Positions 1 through 5,754 of a stretch of DNA of 12,466 bases are shown here, piece by piece. The stretch is from an uncultured Roseburia sp. (lineage in GTDB: Bacteria; Bacillota; Clostridia; Lachnospirales; Lachnospiraceae). Under the pieces are notes generated by a model. The model saw only the letters and a program-made list of their open reading frames with translations. It ran no database searches and was not told the DNA's origin. Each line of letters begins with the position of its first letter. The first letter of the stretch is position 1. The position numbers and the translations under genes are program-made. The DNA is taken from assembly GCA_910584215.1 (NCBI GenBank), contig CAJTYI010000065.1, forward strand, positions 1-12,466, read 5' to 3'.

Positions 1-493
1 CCTCATCCTCTCTGCCCGTCACAAAAAAAGTGGCTTTTACGCCATAATGGTTTAATTTGTCAAGAATCTCCGCCGTATGGTCTGACGGCCCGTCGTCAAA
101 CGTCAGATACACGCGGCAAAGCTCGCCAGAAACCGCCTGATTATCCTCCTCAGAGATTCCGACCGCAGGCGGCGTTACCGGCTCCCATGTGCCCGTTGCG
201 CTCGCTTCGGCGTCCTGTGTGTCCTGTGCCGCCTCACCGGATGCAGACACCTGCGTCCCCGACTCACCGGACGTAACCTCTCCGGATGTCGTCTGCCGGT
301 ATCCTTTGAGCTCCTTTGACAATCGGTTTAAGCGGTTATTGAGCGATATCGTCTGTGCAAACAGGCAGATGATTAAAATGACCGAGATTAATATCCACCC
401 CGCAACGACAAACATAATCGCGTTTCTTATTCTTAGAACTCTCTTTCTGCGCTCCCGCTGATTTTTGAGAGATTCTGAATCTATTTCCTGCAT
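1..493 (-). CDS. Membrane-anchored polysaccharide deacetylase (NodB/CE4), 5' part only
   Basis: The reverse strand is open from an ATG at 493 to the left edge, giving 164 residues with no stop. A basic N-terminus (about residues 11-24) precedes a single hydrophobic segment (about 25-46), then a short coiled-coil-like stretch and a Ser/Thr/Glu/Gly-rich linker (about 65-125). At residues 129-137 comes VYLTFDDGPS, the first NodB motif of carbohydrate esterase family 4, whose two aspartates (133-134) supply the general base and a metal ligand in characterised members. ATFFVTG (154-160) is the next conserved strand. Such enzymes remove acetyl groups from peptidoglycan or other N-acetylated glycans outside the membrane. 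The start is supported by a G-rich ribosome site (GGGGGG, 5 bases before ATG). The His and Arg motifs further on lie outside the window, so activity and exact substrate cannot be judged. Confidence 0.9.
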   Translation of the reverse strand, partial: MQEIDSESLKNQRERRKRVLRIRNAIMFVVAGWILISVILIICLFAQTISLNNRLNRLSKELKGYRQTTSGEVTSGESGTQVSASGEAAQDTQDAEASATGTWEPVTPPAVGISEEDNQAVSGELCRVYLTFDDGPSDHTAEILDKLNHYGVKATFFVTGREDE

Positions 494-525
494 GATACCC
501 CCCGTTCAAACATTGATACGTTTCT

Positions 526-552
526 ATTGTAACACATTTTTCTTTTTTTCAA
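526..552 (-). promoter_or_regulatory. Candidate promoter of the polysaccharide deacetylase gene
   Basis: On the minus strand TACAAT (526-531) is preceded by TGT, forming an extended -10 element, with a TTGAAA-like -35 at 547-552. The spacer is short (15 bases), though overlapping T/A-rich alternatives give 16-17. It sits 33 bases before the ATG and just beyond the hairpin assigned as terminator of the HPt gene, so the deacetylase is probably its own transcription unit. Confidence 0.5.
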
Positions 553-553
553 A

Positions 554-597
554 GAAAAAAGCGCAAAAAATCTGATTGATTTTTAAACGCCTTTTTA
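554..597 (-). terminator. AT-rich hairpin with T run, probable terminator after the HPt gene
   Basis: Read on the minus strand, an arm beginning AAAAAGGCG and containing AAAAATC pairs with GATTTTTT followed by CGCTTTTTT, around a five-base AATCA loop. Small bulges interrupt the stem. The stem ends in a run of T, as in intrinsic terminators, and lies about 60 bases past the HPt stop codon. Since the right arm on the other strand also ends in T it could work in both directions, but there is no plus-strand gene here. Confidence 0.5.
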
Positions 598-654
598 TAA
601 ATTGTCGGTCATTTTATTTTTTTTATGCTTTTTGTCGGAATTTGGCGTAAATTA

Positions 655-1014
655 TTACACGCTTTCGCCCTGCAATGCCTGCAACGCCAAAATCGTCTGG
701 TTATAATCCGACGTAAGCTGTGCAAACAATGATTCCGCCTGCGCAAAATCCCCGTCGCGCAATGCTTCGGTCGCACTGCTGCTGGAATGATAAAGCTTGG
801 TAAAACTCAAATTCTGACACACACCTTTTAAGGTATGCGCCGCCCGGAACGCAGTCTCCTGGTCTTTTTCGGCGAGCGAAGTTTTTAACAGCTCATAGCT
901 GCCGTCCGCCAAAAACTTCAACGCAAAACGCCGTATCCTGTCCTCAGCCATCAGGCGCCCCAATACTTCGTCATAATTCCCCTCCAGCGCCTCATAACAT
1001 TCTTTTACGGTCAT
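655..1014 (-). CDS. Orphan histidine phosphotransfer (HPt) domain protein
   Basis: This is a 119-residue, entirely helical-looking protein with the HPt signature AAHTLKGVCQNL; the phosphorylatable histidine is His60, followed by the usual LKG. HPt proteins carry a phosphoryl group between receiver domains in multistep phosphorelays and act in the cytoplasm. The length (about 120) matches a stand-alone HPt with nothing fused. I chose the ATG at 1014 because AAGGAGG lies 8 bases upstream; the longer reading frame to 1077 adds 21 residues without a better ribosome site. It has its own promoter candidate and no histidine kinase next to it in this window, so partners must be encoded elsewhere. The only response-regulator sequence in the window is a decayed one at 5400-5622. 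Confidence 0.88.
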   Translation of the reverse strand: MTVKECYEALEGNYDEVLGRLMAEDRIRRFALKFLADGSYELLKTSLAEKDQETAFRAAHTLKGVCQNLSFTKLYHSSSSATEALRDGDFAQAESLFAQLTSDYNQTILALQALQGESV

Positions 1015-1127
1015 GTCTCCATCCTCCTTATTTAAGCACCCCCGCGCCTTAAGCCGTATGAAAAGCTTTACCGCCATAGCACAAACCAGCTAAGATGCTA
1101 TTCCTCATAAGATCAAATCTTGCTTTT

Positions 1128-1155
1128 ATTGTACCATAATCTCCAAAAATGTCTA
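1128..1155 (-). promoter_or_regulatory. Candidate promoter of the HPt gene
   Basis: Minus-strand TAGACA (1150-1155), a 16-base spacer and TACAAT (1128-1133) preceded by TGG form a sigma-A-type promoter with an extended -10. It begins immediately past the stop of the upstream ABC permease gene, which suggests that the HPt gene is not simply part of that operon. I see no terminator between them. Confidence 0.55.
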
Positions 1156-1157
1156 TG

Positions 1158-1811
1158 CTAAAATTCCTTTTTTCTTATAATTTTCACACTAATAGGTATA
1201 GAAATCAGCAAAATCATAGCCGACAGCAGCATCAAAACCAGCAAAATTACTCCGACCGAATACTGCGACAAACTTTCCATCCACGATGAAAGATCTATCC
1301 CTGTCAGCTCGCACAGCTTGCCAATCAGATAGCAGACGACGACGATTACCCCGATCACGACAAACAGTACGATTCTGCCTCTTTCACTGCCATATTGAAA
1401 CATCGTCGGCTGCATGAGCGATTGAATCAGAAAGATCACCGGTAGAAAAAACAGATTCGTAATCAACAGCTCCGTCAATCCGCTCTCGCCCGGATGCACC
1501 AGCCAGATGATCACCGTGACACCAATACCGGCAATCCAGGCTGCGACACTAAGCAGCAGATTAAACAGATATTTTGCCGCCACATACTGGCTGCGGCTCA
1601 CCGGGAGGCAGAATAAAAAACCATACCCGTTGTCCGTCTCGTCATAACTGATCGTGCTGATTCCAAGAAAGGACGCGATCATGACCAGATAACTCGCCGC
1701 AAATGTGCCGTCCGTGTTATAGCTCAAAAATACGGTAACTGCCAAAATCAACAGCATAAACTTTGCCTGCCCTTTCATCAGGCAGATATCCTTTACGATA
1801 AGACCTCTCAT
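1158..1811 (-). CDS. ABC-2 type transporter permease subunit
   Basis: The 217-residue product is mostly hydrophobic, with about six membrane segments (roughly residues 17-33, 36-53, 81-105, 115-133, 147-166, 184-212). It has a short charged C-terminus and the layout of ABC-2 family membrane proteins that pair with a GntR-linked ATPase. A conserved-looking loop YDETDNGYGFLFCLPVSR (about 56-73) follows the second segment, as is common in this permease family. The ATG overlaps the ATPase stop in an ATGA junction and has GGAGG within the ATPase 3' end, so the two are translationally coupled. It should form the export channel of the complex. The cargo is unknown; related YtrA-controlled systems respond to envelope stress or cell-wall antibiotics. 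Confidence 0.85.
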   Translation of the reverse strand: MRGLIVKDICLMKGQAKFMLLILAVTVFLSYNTDGTFAASYLVMIASFLGISTISYDETDNGYGFLFCLPVSRSQYVAAKYLFNLLLSVAAWIAGIGVTVIIWLVHPGESGLTELLITNLFFLPVIFLIQSLMQPTMFQYGSERGRIVLFVVIGVIVVVCYLIGKLCELTGIDLSSWMESLSQYSVGVILLVLMLLSAMILLISIPISVKIIRKKEF

Positions 1812-2659
1812 AAACGTTCTCCTCCAATCATCATCATAATCAATTCGTCAATCGTTCCCTTTTCCACCACGAGTCCCGGATAATTTTCCTGGTAAAAACG
1901 CTTGCGGTCTGTCAGACAGCGCCAGCCAAATTCTTCTCGCTTCCTGCGGAGCAGATACTTTTTATCCAGCTTTTCGTACTGTGTATGATCCGCTTTTATC
2001 ACCCCGTATTCATCCAACAGCACATTGGTCTCCTCGTGCAGTATGATCGCGCCGTTGTCGATCATATAGAGATCATCACAGAGATTTTCTAAGTCGGTGG
2101 CAATATGGGAGCTAATTAAGATCGCCCTATCTTCTTTTTCTTCCATATACTCCCGCAGCACACCGAGAATCTCCTCCCGCGCCATCACATCAAGCCCTGC
2201 CGTTGGTTCATCCAAAATCAGCAGTCTTGTATCATGGGAAAGCGCAATCAATATTTTTAATTTTGCTTTCATGCCCGTGGAAAATTCTTTTATTTTTTTA
2301 TCGAGCGGCAGCTGCTGCCTGCTGCAGCGCGCCATAAATTTCTCTTTGTCAAAATCGCTGTACATCTGCCTTAAGATCACAGAGATATCTTTGACGGTAA
2401 GATAATCGGAAAAACCGGAATCCGAGAGTACCACGCCGATTTTTTCTTTGTCCTTCCCCGTCAAATTTTTAACATTCTTTCCGTCTAATTCCACACTGCC
2501 GCCATCCAGATGTATCAAATTAAGCGCCGCCTTAAAAGTCGTCGTTTTGCCCGCGCCATTCTTTCCGATCAGCCCGGTAATGCACCCTGGGTGTACTTCC
2601 ATATTACACTCGAGAGAAAAATCTTTATAATTTTTACGCAGTTGATTCATTTTTAACAT
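1808..2659 (-). CDS. ABC transporter ATP-binding protein, GntR-linked ABC-2 exporter type
   Basis: The 283-residue ATPase has Walker A GKNGAGKT (residues 32-39), the ABC signature in the variant form FSTGMK (126-131, in place of LSGGQ), Walker B LLILDE (146-151) with the D-loop AGLD, and the switch histidine in ISSH (His185). The Q-loop position reads GVVLSDSGFSD, so the usual glutamine appears to be absent. About 80 extra residues after the core form a regulatory-type tail. It energises the permease encoded downstream, which overlaps it by 4 bases, and sits 41 bases after the GntR gene. The start at 2659 has AAAGGA about 11 bases upstream, a slightly long spacing; the ATG three codons later is an alternative. 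Confidence 0.93.
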   Translation of the reverse strand: MLKMNQLRKNYKDFSLECNMEVHPGCITGLIGKNGAGKTTTFKAALNLIHLDGGSVELDGKNVKNLTGKDKEKIGVVLSDSGFSDYLTVKDISVILRQMYSDFDKEKFMARCSRQQLPLDKKIKEFSTGMKAKLKILIALSHDTRLLILDEPTAGLDVMAREEILGVLREYMEEKEDRAILISSHIATDLENLCDDLYMIDNGAIILHEETNVLLDEYGVIKADHTQYEKLDKKYLLRRKREEFGWRCLTDRKRFYQENYPGLVVEKGTIDELIMMMIGGERL

Positions 2660-2700
2660 ACTTCGGTCATTCCTTTCCCATGCACAATTACTCTTATCGC

Positions 2701-3078
2701 TTACATGATGTCGTCAAGCAGCATTACAAACAATTCCGAAAGCTCTGTTTTGCCCAGTCCAAGACTTTTGGCCTGTATAATCACCTGCTCTAGGCCCCGC
2801 TCGATCTTTTGCGTCTCCTCTTCTCTTCTAAGCTGTCCGCCGACAGCCGCCACAAAAGTTCCTTTTCCGTGGACGGTCACCACAAACCCCTGCTCCTCGA
2901 GATTGTCATAAGCTTTCTTCACCGTCAGAGCGCTGATTTTTAACTCCTTGGATAAACTCCGCACGGAGGGCAGCATCGCATCTGTGAGAAGACTGCCATC
3001 TAGGATCGCCGCCTTGATCTGCCCCATAATCTGCTCGTAGATCGGCACCATCGATGAATTATTAATGATAATATGCAT
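2701..3078 (-). CDS. GntR-family transcriptional regulator, YtrA subfamily
   Basis: The 125-residue protein has a GntR winged helix at about residues 10-77: VPIYEQI, the recognition region LPSVRSLSKELKISALTVKKAY, and the wing VVTVHGKGTFV. Only about 45 residues of helical C-terminus follow. That small dimerisation region, instead of a ligand-binding domain, defines the YtrA subfamily. Members are usually repressors of the ABC transporter operon in which they sit, and here the ATPase and permease follow directly. GAGG lies 5 bases before the ATG. The gene's own promoter is embedded in a long inverted repeat, a good candidate for the operator. The signal it responds to cannot be read from the sequence. 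Confidence 0.93.
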   Translation of the reverse strand: MHIIINNSSMVPIYEQIMGQIKAAILDGSLLTDAMLPSVRSLSKELKISALTVKKAYDNLEEQGFVVTVHGKGTFVAAVGGQLRREEETQKIERGLEQVIIQAKSLGLGKTELSELFVMLLDDIM

Positions 3079-3108
3079 ATTTGCCTCGTTTCTGCTGTGT
3101 GTCTCGAT

Positions 3109-3122
3109 TGTAAAGCTTTACA
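3109..3122. promoter_or_regulatory. Perfect 14-bp palindrome in the GntR operon leader
   Basis: TGTAAAGCTTTACA is exactly self-complementary and lies between the -10 box of the GntR promoter (3139-3144) and the start codon at 3078, so it would be in the transcribed leader about 30 bases before the ribosome site. It may be a second protein-binding site; its sequence does not resemble the upstream inverted repeat. Chance is possible in AT-rich DNA. Confidence 0.35.
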
Positions 3123-3135
3123 TCTACCGGTGTAT

Positions 3136-3182
3136 AACAGTATATAACACCATAGAACTGTTGTCAACTGTTATATACTGTT
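3136..3182 (-). promoter_or_regulatory. Promoter and probable GntR operator of the regulator-ABC operon
   Basis: On the minus strand TTGACA (3162-3167), a 17-base spacer and TATACT (3139-3144) make a near-consensus sigma-A promoter. It is framed by a perfect 14-bp inverted repeat, AACAGTATATAACA at 3136-3149 and its complement at 3169-3182, with 19 bases between. One arm covers the -10 box and the other lies just upstream of the -35 box. AACTGTT also recurs directly inside the region. The arrangement fits binding of a GntR dimer to each arm or a tetramer to both, blocking polymerase, with autorepression inferred from the gene order. A weaker GGTGT/ACACC repeat flanks the -10 box (3129-3151). 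Confidence 0.75.
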
Positions 3183-3208
3183 TATTTCAAATTTTTTGAT
3201 ACCATTCT

Positions 3209-4258
3209 TTAACGCTCCCGAATAAAAAGGACACATCCTTCCCGCAGCAAGTCCGCATCCGCACCGATGACCGCCCGGTTGTCTTCATATATAATATGCC
3301 ACAGCGCGCCGGAACCGTAATATGTTGCCGCAAGTTCCCACAAACAGTCTCCACGGCGCACGCTATGATAGGTTCCTCCCTCATCCGGCGCATCCGGCCC
3401 GTCCGTCTGCGGTCTCATCCAAGCCGCATAATATTCCATCACTTTTTTTGCGCGTTTACTGTCCGCATACGCTAAGATCTCCGCGATCAGCCTGTCAAAC
3501 TGCTCTGCAGCCACGTCGTCATACGCCTCCCGGAACGCAAGATGATACGTCTGCCGTTCATCCGTCTCCTCCTCTGCTGCAAGGCAAAAATCTGTCTCTA
3601 TAGCGGCCTCTGTCCTCTGCTGCCACGCATACATACGCTTGTATGCTTCCCCAAACAGCCACTCCATCCCCTCTTTATCCTTTGAGGCAACGACATCAAA
3701 CTCCAAGCCTCCGTAGTAATTCATAAAACCAAATATGTGGTCGTTGCGCCTCATAGAAGAGAGCGGCACAAAGACGTAATGACCACGCGCCTGATAATAT
3801 GCTTCATTACAGTCGATCAGCGTATTGCAAAACACCTGCTGCACCAGGTCTGTTTGCAGCACATATCTGCTCTCCCCCAGCGGATAACCATTTGAGTCAG
3901 AACTTTCGTTCTTTTCCGACACCGTCACATAAAAACCGACGATGTCCCGCTCTCCCTCCATCAGCCAGCACTCATAAGACACCCTGATGTGATAGGGGTC
4001 ATAATGACAGCTCTCACGCTCAATATGCCATTCGGGCAGCAGATACGGTGCAAGAATCTCCATTGCCTGGTCCCAATAGGGCGCCTCCCCCCGCTCAAGC
4101 GCTTTGGCATAGTATCTATAAGCTTTCTCCTGCCCGACATTCCACCCCTGCCATTCCTCATACAAATAGTAAGTAAACATACAAAATGTCAAAATATTGA
4201 AACTGGACACCGCCACTTTTATAATTATTTTGATTGCCCGCACGATCGTATGCTTCAT
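3209..4258 (-). CDS. Single-pass membrane protein of unknown function with C-terminal LysM domain
   Basis: The 349-residue product has a short basic N-terminus, one hydrophobic segment (about 10-32), a large domain I do not recognise (about 40-290) and a C-terminal LysM module (about 297-347: YHSVRRGDCLWELAATYYG, then WHIIYEDN). LysM modules bind N-acetylglucosamine polymers such as peptidoglycan, so the bulk of the protein is probably outside the cell, anchored at the N-terminus and touching the wall at the C-terminus. The middle domain aligns by eye with the neighbouring 306-residue protein (4395-5315), for example in CNEAYYQARGHYVF and KEGMEWLFGEAYKRMYAW. I chose the ATG at 4258 because GAGAGG lies 4-5 bases upstream; a GTG nine codons earlier is less supported. 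No catalytic motif is evident. Confidence 0.8.
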   Translation of the reverse strand: MKHTIVRAIKIIIKVAVSSFNILTFCMFTYYLYEEWQGWNVGQEKAYRYYAKALERGEAPYWDQAMEILAPYLLPEWHIERESCHYDPYHIRVSYECWLMEGERDIVGFYVTVSEKNESSDSNGYPLGESRYVLQTDLVQQVFCNTLIDCNEAYYQARGHYVFVPLSSMRRNDHIFGFMNYYGGLEFDVVASKDKEGMEWLFGEAYKRMYAWQQRTEAAIETDFCLAAEEETDERQTYHLAFREAYDDVAAEQFDRLIAEILAYADSKRAKKVMEYYAAWMRPQTDGPDAPDEGGTYHSVRRGDCLWELAATYYGSGALWHIIYEDNRAVIGADADLLREGCVLFIRER

Positions 4259-4292
4259 ATTTCCTCTCATTCTCTCTGTTTGCACTTTCTCT

Positions 4293-4389
4293 CTTCTATT
4301 CGATCTTTACAGCTTTTTATCATTCATTCCGTCTTCTATTTGATCTTTACAGCTTTTTATCATATATTCCATCTTCTATTCGATCTTTT
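4293..4389. repeat. 40-bp tandem repeat, 2.4 copies, between two paralogous genes
   Basis: Units start with CTTCTATTCGATCTTT at 4293, 4333 and 4373; the first two are full 40-bp copies differing at a handful of positions and the third is partial (17 bases). The array fills most of the 136-base gap between the paralogous genes, ending 5 bases from the stop of the upstream one. Each unit read on the minus strand can encode D-(R/Q)-I-E-D-G-(I/M)-(Y/N)-D-K-K-L-stop. The 3' end of the upstream gene (RLED-stop) resembles the start of this string, so the array may have grown from the gene's tail. Confidence 0.85.
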
Positions 4390-4394
4390 TCACT

Positions 4395-5315
4395 TCAATC
4401 TTCCAAACGTATATCGTTCAGCCAAGTTTTCCTGTCGTAACTGCTTTTTCGCATCGTCAAATCTACGATATCCGCCGTCATTGCCGCAAAAATCTCCTGC
4501 TGCCTGACACCGTACGGCGCGGAAAATGTGAGCAGATGTATCGGGTAGTCGTTTCCGTAGCGCAAAGGGCGCAGATGTTTAGAGACCCACAGCTCGGTCT
4601 GTGCGATTACCGATACCTCCCTCTGCCACTCGTGCATATCCTGATAGGCTTCCCGAAACAGCCACTCCATTCCCTCTTCGTCTAGAGAATAAACGTTATT
4701 GAGCGCAAGGCCCTCATAAAATGACCAGCCGTCAGAACGATACGTCTCATATTCCCGCATAGAAAAAACATAGCAGCCGTTGGCTCTTTTGTATGCTTCA
4801 TTGCATTGCAAAAGAAAGTATTCAAACAAGTTCTGCACAAAATCAGTCACCACAACACACTTACTGTCCTGTATCGCAAGTACCTCCTGCGCATGCTTCT
4901 GTGCAAAATCCGCTTCCACGACCGTTGCCGAAAAAGAAATAACCTCCCGGTTATCCTGCCACAGTGCGCAGGCGTACGCCTCCCAGATCTCATAATTCTT
5001 TGTGCCCCATATGCTGTCGTATTGCCTGTAATCCGTTCTTTTTACCTCAATCTCTTGTCCGGGCAAAAGATACCGCTCTAGCGAATCTTTGACGATATCC
5101 AAATAGGGATCACCGCCCGCCATCGTACTTTGAATATAAGCTTTCGTCTCTGTATCCGGCCTGCATCTCCACCATTCCACCAAGCACCATATTCCTGCTG
5201 TGCCGTAAAGGACAAACATAAAGGCATTGATGATAAGCAAAAGACGCCTCCCAAGCCGACGAATGCCTGCTCCGGCCGCATAACATTTTGTACGATATCC
5301 TTCGTATTTGTCCAT
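4395..5315 (-). CDS. Single-pass membrane protein of unknown function, paralog of the adjacent LysM protein
   Basis: The 306-residue product has a basic N-terminus, a hydrophobic segment (about residues 24-47) ending in WCLVEWW, and a soluble domain that would lie outside the membrane. The domain matches the downstream neighbour's: DFVQNLFEYFLLQCNEAY, GCYVFSMR, DEEGMEWLFREAYQDMHEW and QTELWV each have counterparts in the same order. It stops before the LysM region, so it lacks the wall-binding module. Reading is open in frame back to 5456, but that extension consists of response-regulator debris (VWGVGYLL). The real start is the ATG at 5315, with AGGAG 7 bases upstream. The pair probably arose by tandem duplication and may form a complex. 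I do not recognise the family. Confidence 0.8.
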   Translation of the reverse strand: MDKYEGYRTKCYAAGAGIRRLGRRLLLIINAFMFVLYGTAGIWCLVEWWRCRPDTETKAYIQSTMAGGDPYLDIVKDSLERYLLPGQEIEVKRTDYRQYDSIWGTKNYEIWEAYACALWQDNREVISFSATVVEADFAQKHAQEVLAIQDSKCVVVTDFVQNLFEYFLLQCNEAYKRANGCYVFSMREYETYRSDGWSFYEGLALNNVYSLDEEGMEWLFREAYQDMHEWQREVSVIAQTELWVSKHLRPLRYGNDYPIHLLTFSAPYGVRQQEIFAAMTADIVDLTMRKSSYDRKTWLNDIRLED

Positions 5316-5399
5316 AGACACTCTCCTCATATCTTTTTCCCCAGAATGATTTTGTCGCCGGGCGCTGTCTGATAAATCATGCGAAACGACGGTGGTATG

Positions 5400-5622
5400 T
5401 AGATCTCTCTCTTTTATTTCGTCTTGTTGTGCCAGCAAATACCCTACTCCCCACACCTCAACAGCAGTTCTTCTTTTGTCACGGTTTTTCCCATATGCTT
5501 GTACAAATGAAACAACACATCAAATTCTTTGAGCGAAAGGTAAACACGCTCGTCCTCGCACTGACAAAAATAATCGGCACCCGCGAAACTCTGTCGTCAT
5601 CAATGAGCAATATCTTTTTCAA
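5400..5622 (-). pseudogene. Decayed OmpR/PhoB-family response regulator
   Basis: Three reading frames carry consecutive pieces of one response regulator. A TTG or lost start at 5622 gives LKKILLIDDDRVSR (receiver start with the acidic pocket), running straight into VPIIFVSAR, the later receiver strand with its conserved Ser-Ala. About 60 residues that should lie between, including the phosphorylated aspartate, are missing. A second frame gives DERVYLSLKEFDVLFHLYKH and KTVTKEELL, typical of the winged helix. A third gives EVWGVGYLL, usually the last strand of the family, with the recognition helix absent. The product cannot be a working regulator. Nearby (5333-5410) another frame reads IYIPPSFRMIYQ and PGDKIILGKK, protein-like but unidentified. 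With this remnant, 5316-5754 contains no intact gene. Confidence 0.8.
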
Positions 5623-5644
5623 TCCCCAAACCACGCGTATACGC

Positions 5645-5686
5645 AAAACAGGTTTCCAGCCCAAACAACGGCCGAAAACCTGTTTT
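5645..5686 (-). terminator. Hairpin with 11-bp arms, possible terminator or attenuator
   Basis: AAAACAGGTTT (5645-5655) pairs perfectly with AAACCTGTTTT (5676-5686) around a 20-base loop that contains further complementary bases (GCC/GGC). On the minus strand the stem ends in TTTT. It lies downstream of the DUF305 gene and inside the leader of the next minus-strand transcript (promoter at 5725-5753), before the response-regulator remnant. It could end DUF305 transcripts or attenuate the downstream ones. The T run is short. Confidence 0.45.
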
Positions 5687-5714
5687 ACATAATATCGACG
5701 CCTTTCCGAACATA

Positions 5715-5753
5715 GTTATAGTGTACTATAACATAATTACCGGAGATTTTCAA
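5715..5753 (-). promoter_or_regulatory. Promoter with 18-bp palindrome over the -10 box
   Basis: Minus-strand TTGAAA (5748-5753), a 17-base spacer and TATAGT (5725-5730) preceded by TGT form a good extended -10 promoter starting at the DUF305 stop codon. GTTATAGTACACTATAAC (5715-5732) is an inverted repeat with two 8-bp arms and two central bases, covering the -10 box, so a dimeric repressor site is likely. It would have driven the now broken response regulator and may still drive the paralogous membrane protein genes. Its TGTTATA-TAC core resembles the GntR operon repeat (TGTTATATAC). Confidence 0.6.
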
Positions 5754-5754
5754 A

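Noticed and set aside
1015..1077. 21-residue extension of the HPt protein
   Set aside because: The internal ATG at 1014 has AAGGAGG at the right distance; the upstream start has none and lengthens a domain that is already complete.
3187..3393. 68-residue minus-strand frame overlapping the LysM domain
   Set aside because: It is out of frame with the clear LysM translation and shows no domain-like features.
5316..5456. 47-residue N-terminal extension of the membrane protein at 4395-5315
   Set aside because: It begins with VWGVGYLL from the broken response regulator and has no ribosome site, whereas the ATG at 5315 has a good one before a proper signal-anchor.
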